Shown here: positions 19,952 through 27,968 of the stretch, in pieces
How the letters are laid out: each line of letters begins with the position of its first letter
How positions within the stretch are numbered: the first letter of the stretch is position 1
DNA from: Megasphaera vaginalis (ex Bordigoni et al. 2020)
GTDB lineage: Bacteria; Bacillota; Negativicutes; Veillonellales; Megasphaeraceae
Assembly (NCBI RefSeq): GCF_900240295.1
Contig: NZ_OEQB01000006.1
Span: 1 to 64,000 of the forward strand
Direction: 5' to 3'
Length of the DNA stretch: 64,000 bases
Made by a program: the position numbers and the translations under genes
Notes under the pieces: model-generated
Told to the model about the DNA's origin: nothing
Seen by the model: only the letters and a program-made list of their open reading frames with translations
Database searches by the model: none

Positions 19952-21145
19952 ATGGCAAAGAAGGTTACAGAAAAAGTTACTTGGGTCGGAAAGATTGATT
20001 GGGAGCTTGCTCGGTTTCATGGGGATGAGTATTCGACGGATAAGGGCTCGTCATATAATTCATACCTGATTCGCGATCAGAAAACCGTTTTGATGGATAC
20101 GGTTTGGAAACCGTTCGACAAAGAGTTTGTTGAAAATTTGAAAGCGGAAATAGACTTGAATGACATCGATTATATTGTCATGAACCACAGTGAAAGCGAT
20201 CACAGCGGCGCCTTGCCGTTACTGATGAAAGAAATCCCCCATACGCCGATTTACTGCACGGCGAAGGGTGAAGCAATCATTCGCGGTCATTATCATCAGG
20301 ATTGGAATTTTGTCAATGTCAAGACCGGCGATACGCTGGATCTCGGGGAAAGCCGCCTGGTTTTCATCGAAGCGACGATGCTCCATTGGCCTGATACGAT
20401 GTTTACGTATATGACCGGTGAAAATATTCTTTTCAGTAATGACGGATTCGGGCAGCATTATGCCAGTGAGTTGTTGTTCAATGACAAGGTTGATCAGGCG
20501 GAATTGTACCGTGAGGCAATGAAGTATTATGCGAATATTTTGAACCTGTACAGTCCGATGGTAACGAAGAAGATCAAGGAAATTTTGGATATGAATGTGC
20601 CCGTGTCTATGATCTGTCCGAGCCACGGCGTCATTTGGCGGGATAATCCGCTGCAGATCGTTGAGGCGTATCAGCAGTGGGCGGCGGCGTACCAGGAAAA
20701 TCAAGTCACGATCATTTACGATACGATGTGGAATTCGACGCGCCGCATGGCGGAATGTATTGGCGAAGGTATTCGTGAAATTGATCCGTCGATTACGGTT
20801 AAGTTGTTTAATTCGGCCAAAGAAGATAAAAACGATATTTGTACGGAAGTATTCAAATCGAAGGCCGTTCTTGTCGGTTCGCCGACGATCAATTACGGGT
20901 TCCTGTTTTCCATTGGCGGCATCATTGAAATGATGAAGGGCCTTAAATTCAAGAACAAGAAGGCGGCGGCTTTCGGCAGCTACGGTTGGAGCGGTGATGC
21001 GCCGAAGCAAATTACTGAGCTGTTGAAGGGCAGCGGTTTTGCCGTTGTGCAGGAACCGTTGCGGTGCATGTGGGTGCCTGATGATAAGGCAAAGGACTTG
21101 TGCCGGCAGTTTGGCAGGGATTTTGCCGCTTCTATATCGGATTGA
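19952..21145 (+). CDS. Flavodiiron protein (A-type flavoprotein, FprA/NorV-like)
   Basis: A 397-residue enzyme that reduces O2 to water and/or NO to N2O. The N-terminal metallo-beta-lactamase-like domain carries the diiron ligands H79-x-E81-x-D83, H145, D164 and H225. The C-terminal flavodoxin domain binds FMN (YDTMWNSTRRMA and GSPTINYG). No rubredoxin domain is fused, so a separate electron donor is needed. I start at ATG 19952 after AGGGGG; the seven upstream codons have no support. It is monocistronic, ending at a strong terminator. It fits an anaerobe that must scavenge oxygen. Confidence 0.95.
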   Translation: MAKKVTEKVTWVGKIDWELARFHGDEYSTDKGSSYNSYLIRDQKTVLMDTVWKPFDKEFVENLKAEIDLNDIDYIVMNHSESDHSGALPLLMKEIPHTPIYCTAKGEAIIRGHYHQDWNFVNVKTGDTLDLGESRLVFIEATMLHWPDTMFTYMTGENILFSNDGFGQHYASELLFNDKVDQAELYREAMKYYANILNLYSPMVTKKIKEILDMNVPVSMICPSHGVIWRDNPLQIVEAYQQWAAAYQENQVTIIYDTMWNSTRRMAECIGEGIREIDPSITVKLFNSAKEDKNDICTEVFKSKAVLVGSPTINYGFLFSIGGIIEMMKGLKFKNKKAAAFGSYGWSGDAPKQITELLKGSGFAVVQEPLRCMWVPDDKAKDLCRQFGRDFAASISD

Positions 21146-21250
21146 ATCATGGCGAAGGCGGGTTTCGGGCATGGAGCCCGCCTTGCGGCGATTAGCGGAA
21201 ATGATTTAGCTTGTAATGAGACGTGTCGTCCAGGTCTCTAAAGGCGCAAC

Positions 21251-21287
21251 AAAAAAAGATCTCAGATTTTCCTGAGATCTTTTTTTT
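21251..21287. terminator. Bidirectional terminator between flavodiiron gene and tRNA-Ser
   Basis: Stem AGATCTCAG / CTGAGATCT (21257-21265 with 21272-21280) has a six-base loop, seven A before it and eight T after it. It can stop transcription from both strands, ending the flavodiiron mRNA and the minus-strand tRNA transcript. Confidence 0.92.
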
Positions 21288-21291
21288 CGTT

Positions 21292-21382
21292 TGGCGGAGT
21301 GGGAGAGATTCGAACTCTCGCAAGCCTTACGACCCCTAACGATTTAGCAAACCGTCCTCTTCAGCCTCTTGAGTACCACTCC
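21292..21382 (-). tRNA. tRNA-Ser (anticodon GCU)
   Basis: The minus strand folds as a class II tRNA of 91 bases including an encoded CCA. The acceptor stem is GGAGTGG with CCACTCC, the anticodon loop reads TTTGCTAAA (anticodon GCU), a long variable arm follows, and the T loop is GTTCGAATC. It decodes AGC and AGU serine codons. Confidence 0.96.
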
Positions 21383-21443
21383 ATATCGGTGCTGACTTTA
21401 ATAGTTTACACTGGAATAGGAGGTGTTGTCAAGAGAGAAGGGC

Positions 21444-21749
21444 TTACTTTTCGTTGTCCAATATTTCGTTAATGACGGCTACCTTGCGCTCCATCATATT
21501 TGTGTAGCCGGGACGAATATCGGCTTTCAGCATGACTTCTGTCCGGATCCCCTGTTCGGCCAGGGAGAAGGTGGCTTTTTTGACGACGGCCATGACATCG
21601 TCCCATTCGCCTTCGATTTCGGTGAACATGGCATTGGTACGGTTCGGGAGTCCTGATTCGCGAATGATTTTTACGATCTGAGAAACGTAAGGCGCATATT
21701 CGTCGCCCGTACCGCAGGGTGCAATGCAAACAGCAATAAGTGTGTTCAT
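21444..21749 (-). CDS. MTH1187/YkoF-type thiamine-binding protein
   Basis: A 101-residue protein of the small DUF77/thiamine-binding family (MNTLIAVCIAPCGTGDEYAPY; RTNAMFTEIEGEWDDVMAVVKKA). Family members form a ferredoxin-like fold that binds thiamine or its pyrimidine part. I choose ATG 21749, seven bases after GGAGG; ATG 21755 is only one base away from it. It follows thiM directly, with its ribosome-binding site inside the thiM end, which supports a role in thiamine salvage. Confidence 0.85.
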   Translation of the reverse strand: MNTLIAVCIAPCGTGDEYAPYVSQIVKIIRESGLPNRTNAMFTEIEGEWDDVMAVVKKATFSLAEQGIRTEVMLKADIRPGYTNMMERKVAVINEILDNEK

Positions 21750-21751
21750 AA

Positions 21752-22588
21752 TCATACCTCCTCGAGTGTAAACTGCGTTAAACTGATATCTTTAGGCGAT
21801 GCGTTGTATAAGGCATCGAGAAAAGCAAGTTGAAAAGATCCTGTTCCGGCGGCGTGCCGTTCCGCTTCTCTGCCGGCGAAATTATATGCGGCTGTGCCGC
21901 AAAGGGCGGCGATAAATGGTGAAGCGACGGCGCTGTAAACGGCTATGACGCCGCCGAGAGAGCAGCCGCAGCCGGTAATGGATTCCATGAGGGAGGAACC
22001 GCCGTAAGAGCAGACCGCTTGCCGGCCGTCCGTGATCAGATCGACAGTGCCGGAAACGGCGACGGCGCCGCCTGTAAAGCGGGCCAGTGAAATTGCTGCC
22101 AATCGGGCGGCCTGGACCGTATCCGTCGAGTCCACACCGTGTACGTTTGACGTTTCCGTGCCGCCCGAAAGATTCCATAGGCCTGCGAGGGCAATGATTT
22201 CGGAAGCGTTGCCGCGAATTACGGCTGGCGGATAGTTTTTCAACAGCGACAGAAGCTCCGTGCGCAACGAGCCGATGCCGATGGCAACGGGATCCAGGAC
22301 CCACGGCTTGTGCAGTGCGTGCAGCTTTTGCGCCGCCAGCGGCACGGTTTCCCGGTAGATCGGCAGCAATGTACCGACGTTGATATAAAACGAGGCTCCT
22401 GCCTCGGCCAGCGCCTCTGCTTCATCGGGCAGATAGATCATCGCCGCCGTACCGCCTGCGGCAAGTTGGGCATTGGCGACGAAGTTGACGGTTACCGTGT
22501 TGGTAATGGATGGCGCCAACGGCTTCAAGGCTCGGACTTTTTCGACGGCGGCGGCAATTTCCTGCCGCATAGTTTCCATTGTATACAT
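21752..22588 (-). CDS. thiM: Hydroxyethylthiazole kinase
   Basis: A 278-residue ThiM, which phosphorylates 4-methyl-5-(2-hydroxyethyl)thiazole to salvage the thiazole half of thiamine. Motifs include ITNTVTVNFVANAQLAAGG, LDPVAIG, RGNASEI and the C-terminal anion-hole region ITGCGCSLGG. The enzyme normally has Cys in this last motif, and it is present. I start at ATG 22588, nine bases after GGGAG; two further ATGs lie nearby. No TPP riboswitch is visible in the short leader. Confidence 0.93.
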   Translation of the reverse strand: MYTMETMRQEIAAAVEKVRALKPLAPSITNTVTVNFVANAQLAAGGTAAMIYLPDEAEALAEAGASFYINVGTLLPIYRETVPLAAQKLHALHKPWVLDPVAIGIGSLRTELLSLLKNYPPAVIRGNASEIIALAGLWNLSGGTETSNVHGVDSTDTVQAARLAAISLARFTGGAVAVSGTVDLITDGRQAVCSYGGSSLMESITGCGCSLGGVIAVYSAVASPFIAALCGTAAYNFAGREAERHAAGTGSFQLAFLDALYNASPKDISLTQFTLEEV

Positions 22589-22619
22589 ATCGTTCATCTC
22601 CCTTGGAATGGATACTTTT

Positions 22620-22648
22620 ATTATAATCACATCTGCAGCAGGGGGCAA
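22620..22648 (-). promoter_or_regulatory. Promoter of thiM and the thiamine-binding gene
   Basis: On the minus strand TTGCCC (22648-22643) and TATAAT (22625-22620) are 17 bases apart. Transcription would begin about 25 bases before the thiM start, too close to leave room for a riboswitch. Confidence 0.65.
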
Positions 22649-22766
22649 TGGAGATATGAAGATGATGGTTTCGGAAACCGCCCCTCAGATCGGCTATTGA
22701 TTCATCTGTCATCGTATGAAATAATATATTATGTAATTATTAAAAAGTACAGATAGGGGAGAAGAC

Positions 22767-23591
22767 GTGAAGAAACAGAAGAAAATCGCCGTCGTCAATG
22801 ACGTGACGGGATTCGGCCGTTGTGCCGCCGCCGTCCAGCTTCCGTTGATTTCGGCAATGAAGGTGCAGGCCTGTATCTTTCCTACGGCAATCCTGTCGGT
22901 GCATACAGGGTTTCCTGCTTATTATATTGATGATTACGCAGAGCGGATGCCGCGGTATTTGGACAGCTGGCAGGAGAACGGACTTGTTTTCGACGGTATC
23001 CTGACCGGATTTTTGGGGTCAGTTGGTCAAGTGGATATTGTCAAAGAGTGTTTGCTTCGCGTTGGCAGAGAGGACAGCTGTATCGTTGTCGATCCGGTCA
23101 TGGGCGATAACGGCAGCGTCTACGCTTCCTACACTGACGCCTTGTGTCGCGCCATGAAGTCGCTGCTGCCATATGCGACGATCGTTACGCCGAATTTGAC
23201 GGAAGCCTGCCGTTTGGCGGAGCGTCCATATGTTGATGAAGAGCGTATTTCCGACAAGGAATTGATCGAATTGGCGGAAACATTGGCCGCGTCGGGGCCG
23301 TCGGGCGTCGCCATTACGGGGCTGCACAGAAAAAACTGCATGCGAACCTTGGTGTATGAACGGGAAAAAGGCGCCTCTTTTTTGGAAACGGAAAAGGTCG
23401 GCGGGGCGCGTTCCGGAACGGGCGATGTCTTTTCCGCCATTGTCGCCGCCGGCGTTGTGCAGGGGATGCCGCTGGACGATGCCGTAATGAAGGCGATGTC
23501 GTTTATTTGCCGCGTATTGCGCCATACTTTGGACGTACAGGAACCGGAAATGTACGGGTTGGTCTTTGAAGAGTTTTTAACGGAGTTATGA
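22767..23591 (+). CDS. Pyridoxamine/pyridoxal kinase or HMP kinase (ribokinase superfamily)
   Basis: A 274-residue ribokinase-fold vitamin kinase. The N-terminus (VNDVTGFGRCAAAVQLPLISAMKVQACIFPTA) and DPVMGDNG are typical of PdxY/PdxK-type pyridoxamine kinases; GARSGTGDVFSAIVAAG holds the catalytic Asp and anion hole. The same fold includes hydroxymethylpyrimidine kinase (ThiD), and the divergent thiM makes that substrate possible. The start is GTG 22767 after GGGGAG. A radical SAM gene follows after 16 bases. Confidence 0.85.
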   Translation: MKKQKKIAVVNDVTGFGRCAAAVQLPLISAMKVQACIFPTAILSVHTGFPAYYIDDYAERMPRYLDSWQENGLVFDGILTGFLGSVGQVDIVKECLLRVGREDSCIVVDPVMGDNGSVYASYTDALCRAMKSLLPYATIVTPNLTEACRLAERPYVDEERISDKELIELAETLAASGPSGVAITGLHRKNCMRTLVYEREKGASFLETEKVGGARSGTGDVFSAIVAAGVVQGMPLDDAVMKAMSFICRVLRHTLDVQEPEMYGLVFEEFLTEL

Positions 23592-23607
23592 TGAGGAGGT
23601 ATTTTTG

Positions 23608-24267
23608 ATGATCATTTATATGGCCGAGCAGGGGCGCTATCTCAGTCCGGCGGAAAGTTTGCGACATGATGCGACGCGAATGCGCAGCTTATATGTCAAC
23701 TTGACGAATCGGTGCCCTTGCAGCTGTACTTTTTGTCTGCGAACGATGAAAGACATGCGCGACGATATGACCTTGTGGCTCCAACAGGAGCCGTCGGTAG
23801 AAGAAGTGAAGGAGGCCTTGGACGGGGCGCCTTGGCCGGTTATTAACGAAGTCGTGTTTTGCGGGTTCGGAGAACCGACGGAACGCTTGGAAACGGTCGT
23901 AATGCTCCTGCGCCATATCCGGGAAGCCTATCCTGCTGTCAAGACGAGGATCAATACGAACGGCTTATCCGATTTGCTTTACGGGCGCAATACGGCGAAG
24001 GATTTTGCCGGAGGTCTCCTTGATACGATTTCCATCAGCCTGAATGAATACAGTGCGGAACGATATCTGGCCGTGACCCGCAGCCGCTTCGGACTGGACT
24101 CTTATGACGCGATGTTGACGTTTGCCGAGCATTGCAAAGCCTATATTCCCCAGGTCGTCATGACCGTTGTCGATCAGGTGGAGTCACCGGCAGCAATCGA
24201 GAAGTGTCGTCAAATTTGTTCTCAGCGAGGCTTGACGTTGCGCGTGCGGCGCTATGAGGGAAATTGA
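23608..24267 (+). CDS. Radical SAM protein, TatD-associated type
   Basis: A 219-residue radical S-adenosylmethionine protein. The iron-sulfur cluster motif is C36-x3-C40-x2-C43 (NRCPCSCTFCL), followed by GFGEPTERLE, the usual SAM-binding GGE-like region, and TRINTNG. It resembles the short radical SAM proteins often encoded next to or fused with TatD nucleases; no TatD gene is in this window and the reaction is unknown. I choose ATG 23608, eight bases after GGAGG. It forms an operon with the vitamin kinase. Confidence 0.82.
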   Translation: MIIYMAEQGRYLSPAESLRHDATRMRSLYVNLTNRCPCSCTFCLRTMKDMRDDMTLWLQQEPSVEEVKEALDGAPWPVINEVVFCGFGEPTERLETVVMLLRHIREAYPAVKTRINTNGLSDLLYGRNTAKDFAGGLLDTISISLNEYSAERYLAVTRSRFGLDSYDAMLTFAEHCKAYIPQVVMTVVDQVESPAAIEKCRQICSQRGLTLRVRRYEGN

Positions 24268-24341
24268 CAGCTGACAGTACTGTGTTCCTAGACCGGAATG
24301 TGACGCTCAACACGGCAATGCGGCGGCATAAGCCGTTCCTG

Positions 24342-24370
24342 TTGATTTTTACTATATGTTTTTATATAAT
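24342..24370 (+). promoter_or_regulatory. Promoter of the two envelope-protein genes
   Basis: TTGATT (24342-24347) and a perfect TATAAT (24365-24370) are separated by 17 bases, 67 bases before the ATG at 24438. Confidence 0.75.
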
Positions 24371-24437
24371 GAAAGATAACGATTGAGCTATTTTGTATAA
24401 ACAGTATCAGTTACAGTTTCCGGTGGAGGAATGCGAT

Positions 24438-25592
24438 ATGTGGAATAGAAGAATAGCATGTGTCATGGCTGTTATTGCCCTGTGTGGGACGGTAGCCGCC
24501 GGTGCGGCCGATTATTCGATTCTGGAAAAGGCGGAAAAGGTGGAAACAACGGTATACGGTTCTGCGCAAAGCGGCGCTCTGAATGACCGGATCGCCTCTT
24601 TGGATAAAGAACTCCGCGGCGGTACGGACAGCAGCAGTGCACAGGCGCGAACGGATGCGATATATAAGGAGGTCTACGGTAATTCGGGCGCCGATTTGTC
24701 GATGTTGGCCGCCGTCAATATGATGCAGTGGAAATATGCCGGGAAAGTGACCGATGAACCTTTGCTGGTGCGTGTGTCGGCCATGGAACAGGGACTCAAC
24801 GGCGCTGCCGGTACGGGCCCGCTGCGCAGCCGCATCGCCTCGCTTCGGACGGCCTTGCTGGGGAACAAAAAATACACTTCGCAGCGCGTCACGATCCCGG
24901 CGGGGACTCTCGTCAAGATCCGAAATCTGGATGCCATTGATTCTGCCGTGGCGGCTGAAGGGGAGGTCGTTCATTTTTCCGTTTCAGAAGATGTTATGGT
25001 AGGCGATGTTGTTGTCATTCCGCGCGGCATGGATACGAACGGGACGATAACGAAGGCCCGCAAGGCCGGGCGGTTCGGCCGGGACGGGAAAATCGAGATT
25101 TCTTATGATTCCGTGCGCGGTGCTGACGGTTCGCCGATTCCGTTGGTTGTCGGCGAAAAGACGAAGGAAGAATACAAACGTACGGCCGGCGCTGTCGGCG
25201 CTTCGGCTGCCGGCGCCATCGTGTTGGGACCTGTTGGTCTTGTCGGCGGATTGTTTGTCAAGGGCAATAATGTGGAGATTCCGGCAGGTACGGAAATGTA
25301 TGTGGAAACGAAGGCCGAAACGGAAGTCGTCGGCTTTAAGGAGGGCGGTGCTGCCGATGATATGTACTCGGCAGATCTTGCCGCGAGCGGTGTCTCGACA
25401 ACGAAGAACGGCGCCGTTCCGGTGACGGGAGCTGAACCGGCACCGGCCGACAACGGTTTTGAAAAGCTGCACCGCGATATCGCCGCCGATACATCTGCTT
25501 CGTCCGGAGATGTGGTTCCCGTCAACTTGGAAACGACGGAAGGTCCTGTCGATGCCGGTACGGTTGTGAAGATTACGCCGACCGGTAACTAG
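24438..25592 (+). CDS. Exported envelope protein of unknown function
   Basis: A 384-residue protein with a clear signal peptide (MWNRRIACVMAVIALCGTVAAGAADYS). I do not recognise a named family. The N-terminal half contains two related segments (ALNDRIASLDKELRG about residue 47-61 and LRSRIASLRTALLG about 124-137). A beta-rich region follows (IPAGTLVKIRNLDAIDSAVA.., VVVIPRGMDTNGTI), then a glycine-rich hydrophobic stretch (GAVGASAAGAIVLGPVGLVGGL) and an acidic, low-complexity tail. ATG 24438 is eight bases after GGAGG. The stop abuts the LptD-like gene, so the two probably act together in the cell envelope. Confidence 0.7.
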   Translation: MWNRRIACVMAVIALCGTVAAGAADYSILEKAEKVETTVYGSAQSGALNDRIASLDKELRGGTDSSSAQARTDAIYKEVYGNSGADLSMLAAVNMMQWKYAGKVTDEPLLVRVSAMEQGLNGAAGTGPLRSRIASLRTALLGNKKYTSQRVTIPAGTLVKIRNLDAIDSAVAAEGEVVHFSVSEDVMVGDVVVIPRGMDTNGTITKARKAGRFGRDGKIEISYDSVRGADGSPIPLVVGEKTKEEYKRTAGAVGASAAGAIVLGPVGLVGGLFVKGNNVEIPAGTEMYVETKAETEVVGFKEGGAADDMYSADLAASGVSTTKNGAVPVTGAEPAPADNGFEKLHRDIAADTSASSGDVVPVNLETTEGPVDAGTVVKITPTGN

Positions 25593-25610
25593 ATGATCAG
25601 GTGGCAGAGA

Positions 25611-27149
25611 ATGAATAAGAAACTGACGCTTTCCGTCATGGCATTGCTGGTGCAGATGAGCGTAACAACCGTTGCGGCGGCAGATGCCGTTTCCTTGAAG
25701 GAACGTATCGAACAACCGAATAGTCGATCGACGGCGGCAGTGTCCGTGACCGATGGCATGAGCGTTATTCCCGTGGATCTGGATCGGGCGGCGCGGGATT
25801 CGGATCCGTCCCTGCCGCAGCCGCCGGTAAAGCTGACGGCAGATTCCTTGTCGGTCCGTGCTTCGGATCACCGTGTACAGGGCCGCGGCAATGTCGATGT
25901 TTACCAAGGTGTCGATGAGCTTCATACGGGCTATGTCGAAGGAAATTCGCAGTCGCAGCAGTATCACGCTCCCGGTGAAGTTCTCTACATCAGCGGCGGA
26001 CAAGTTGTAAACGGTAAAGACATGGTTTATGACGGCGCGAAGAAGAGCGCTTCCATGGCTACAGTGAACGGATATGTGCAGGGGGGCGACGTTCCGTTGT
26101 ATATTCGCGGCACCAGCGCCCAGTTGGATAACGGTGTCGTGTATATTCGCCGGGGCCTGATCACGACGCCTCACGCAGTAGCCGAAACGCCGGATTACTA
26201 CTTGACGGGCGATGATATTCGCATTTATCCGGGGGACAGATTTACATCGGAAAATACGAAATTATGGTTTAAACATGTCTGTATTTTGACCTATGGTCAT
26301 TACGAAGGCAATCTGACGCCTGAAGGCAATAAGCGCAGTTGGCTGTTTTCCTTGTTGCCGCAGCCGACATATAACAGTGATGACGGTCTCGGACTGCGAG
26401 GGGCCACGATCTTTCCGTTGAATCAAAACGGCGGCTTATCGCTGGATGTGGCGTATCAGCTGCATTTCAGCGGCGGATTCAAGCCGCAGGTCTTGCTGCA
26501 CCAGCGGACGCATTACGGTGATTTCACCTTCGGATACAGCAAAGAAGAAAGTACGGACAATACCGATCACATTTGGGCTGTCAGGTGGCCTGAATTGCGG
26601 TATTATTTGCCGCGCCTCTATTTTGGCGGCTCCGGCATATATCTTGACGGCAGTGCCGCTTGGGGGCGCTGGTCCGAAGACGGGCGCAGAACGGGTTTGC
26701 ATAAAGGCTATAGAGGGGAAATTTCCCATGCGCCGATAGCAATATGGAATGGCGCCGATGTACGTTTTTTTGCCGGGTATCGCCGCGACCTGTATGATGC
26801 GTATACGGCAGAACGGAGTGATTCCTATTGGGGGACCGTTTTGCATCAACGCCTTACCGATCGCCTGTGGACGACGTTGTGGTACAGAAAGCATAATATC
26901 AGCGGCTATACGCCGTATCGTTTTGATACGATCGACAAACCGCGGCAAAAAGGCATTTCTCTCGGATACGTGTTGACGCCGCGCGATACGTTTATCTTTT
27001 CCTTGGGAAAAGATCTGGACAACGGCGACATTTCCGAACGCAATTACACATGGGTGCGTGATCTGCATTCTTTTGTTGCAACGGTGACGTATAAACAAAT
27101 AGAAAAACAATGGGATGTTGCCGTTATCGCCAAGGATTTCGACTTATAA
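25611..27149 (+). CDS. LptD/OstA-like outer-membrane protein
   Basis: A 512-residue exported protein (signal peptide MNKKLTLSVMALLVQMSVTTVAAADA). Residues about 75-200 form an OstA/LptA-like beta-jellyroll repeat (LTADSLSVRASDHRVQGRGNV.., YISGGQVVNGKDMVYDG), and the C-terminal part has many alternating aromatic beta strands typical of an outer-membrane barrel. LptD inserts lipopolysaccharide into the outer leaflet. This protein is much shorter than the ~780-residue proteobacterial LptD, so it may be a compact Negativicute form or a paralogue. ATG 25593 is an alternative start. It ends at a strong terminator. Confidence 0.75.
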   Translation: MNKKLTLSVMALLVQMSVTTVAAADAVSLKERIEQPNSRSTAAVSVTDGMSVIPVDLDRAARDSDPSLPQPPVKLTADSLSVRASDHRVQGRGNVDVYQGVDELHTGYVEGNSQSQQYHAPGEVLYISGGQVVNGKDMVYDGAKKSASMATVNGYVQGGDVPLYIRGTSAQLDNGVVYIRRGLITTPHAVAETPDYYLTGDDIRIYPGDRFTSENTKLWFKHVCILTYGHYEGNLTPEGNKRSWLFSLLPQPTYNSDDGLGLRGATIFPLNQNGGLSLDVAYQLHFSGGFKPQVLLHQRTHYGDFTFGYSKEESTDNTDHIWAVRWPELRYYLPRLYFGGSGIYLDGSAAWGRWSEDGRRTGLHKGYRGEISHAPIAIWNGADVRFFAGYRRDLYDAYTAERSDSYWGTVLHQRLTDRLWTTLWYRKHNISGYTPYRFDTIDKPRQKGISLGYVLTPRDTFIFSLGKDLDNGDISERNYTWVRDLHSFVATVTYKQIEKQWDVAVIAKDFDL

Positions 27150-27152
27150 ATC

Positions 27153-27187
27153 AAGACTGTCATTCTGCAGAGAATGACAGTCTTTTT
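27153..27187 (+). terminator. Terminator after the LptD-like gene
   Basis: A perfect 14-bp stem (27153-27166 with 27171-27184) with a GCAG loop is followed by a T run. Confidence 0.93.
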
Positions 27188-27209
27188 ACTCCTTTTTTAC
27201 ACGAACGTG

Positions 27210-27238
27210 TTCATGTACGGCCCTTTTGCTAGTATAAT
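27210..27238 (+). promoter_or_regulatory. Probable promoter of phoP-phoR
   Basis: A perfect TATAAT (27233-27238) lies 17 bases after a weak TTCATG. The -35 region overlaps an inverted repeat GAAC-GT-GTTC, which suggests control by an activator or repressor. Confidence 0.45.
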
Positions 27239-27284
27239 ATAAAGAAATATAGGCTTAAGCATTGATGGTATAGGATGTGATCTG

Positions 27285-27968
27285 ATGGCATTGATTTACT
27301 GCGTAGAAGACGATGAAAGTATTCGTGAGCTGATTGCGTACGCCCTAAAGGCACAAGGGTTCGAAGCGGTGGCTTTCGGCGACGGGAAAGACTTTTGGGA
27401 AGGGCTCAAGCGGGAGATTCCGGATCTGCTGCTTCTGGATATTATGCTGCCCGGTGAAAGCGGTATCGAAATTTTGGAAAAACTGCGCAATAATGGTGAT
27501 TATAAGCATATTCCCGTTATTATGCTGACGGCTAAGACGAGTGAGTACGATGTGGTCAAGGGGTTGGATAAGGGAGCTGACGATTATGTCTGTAAGCCCT
27601 TTGGCATTATCGAACTGATTTCCCGGATTCGGGCCGTATTGCGGCGGCGTCCGGGAGAGAATTTGAATAACGCCGTATATTCGTATGGACCCATTGTTTT
27701 AAATACGGACAAGCATGAAGTACGTGTTGACGGGGAACTTTGCCGTCTGACGGCGAAGGAATTCGAGTTACTGCGATACTTGCTGGTCAATATCGATATC
27801 GTCCTCAAACGGGATCAGATTATGGAAGCCGTTTGGGGCTTTACCTATGCCGGAGAAAGCCGTACCATCGATATGCATGTCAAGAGCCTGCGCCATAAGC
27901 TGGGCAACGGCGGCTCCGTCATCAGGACGGTACGCGGCGTAGGCTATGTCGTAGGTGGTCATTCGTGA
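27285..27968 (+). CDS. phoP: Response regulator, OmpR/PhoB family (PhoP)
   Basis: A 227-residue response regulator. The receiver domain has the acidic pocket ED9-D10 and phospho-acceptor D52 (LLLDIMLPG), with conserved Thr and Lys (MLTAKTS, VCKPFG). The C-terminal winged helix (residues ~130-225) ends in SRTIDMHVKSLRHKLG..IRTVRGVGYVV, typical of PhoB/PhoP. It overlaps the sensor kinase gene by four bases and lies upstream of pstSCAB-phoU, which strongly suggests phosphate-starvation control. Confidence 0.93.
   Translation: MALIYCVEDDESIRELIAYALKAQGFEAVAFGDGKDFWEGLKREIPDLLLLDIMLPGESGIEILEKLRNNGDYKHIPVIMLTAKTSEYDVVKGLDKGADDYVCKPFGIIELISRIRAVLRRRPGENLNNAVYSYGPIVLNTDKHEVRVDGELCRLTAKEFELLRYLLVNIDIVLKRDQIMEAVWGFTYAGESRTIDMHVKSLRHKLGNGGSVIRTVRGVGYVVGGHS

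Noticed and set aside
20219-21172. 317-codon minus-strand frame opposite the flavodiiron gene
   Set aside because: It is a shadow of a gene with all catalytic ligands, and its His/Arg-rich composition is typical of antisense translation.
22589-22766. Possible TPP riboswitch between thiM and the divergent kinase
   Set aside because: I could not find the conserved CUGAGA core, and the thiM promoter leaves only about 25 bases of leader.
24984-26174. 396-codon minus-strand frame across the two envelope-protein genes
   Set aside because: The plus-strand genes have signal peptides, a promoter and ribosome-binding sites, whereas this frame has none and is Arg/His-rich.
27201-27215. LexA-like palindrome before phoP
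   Set aside because: The half-sites GAAC and GTTC are separated by two bases instead of the four in the Gram-positive LexA box.
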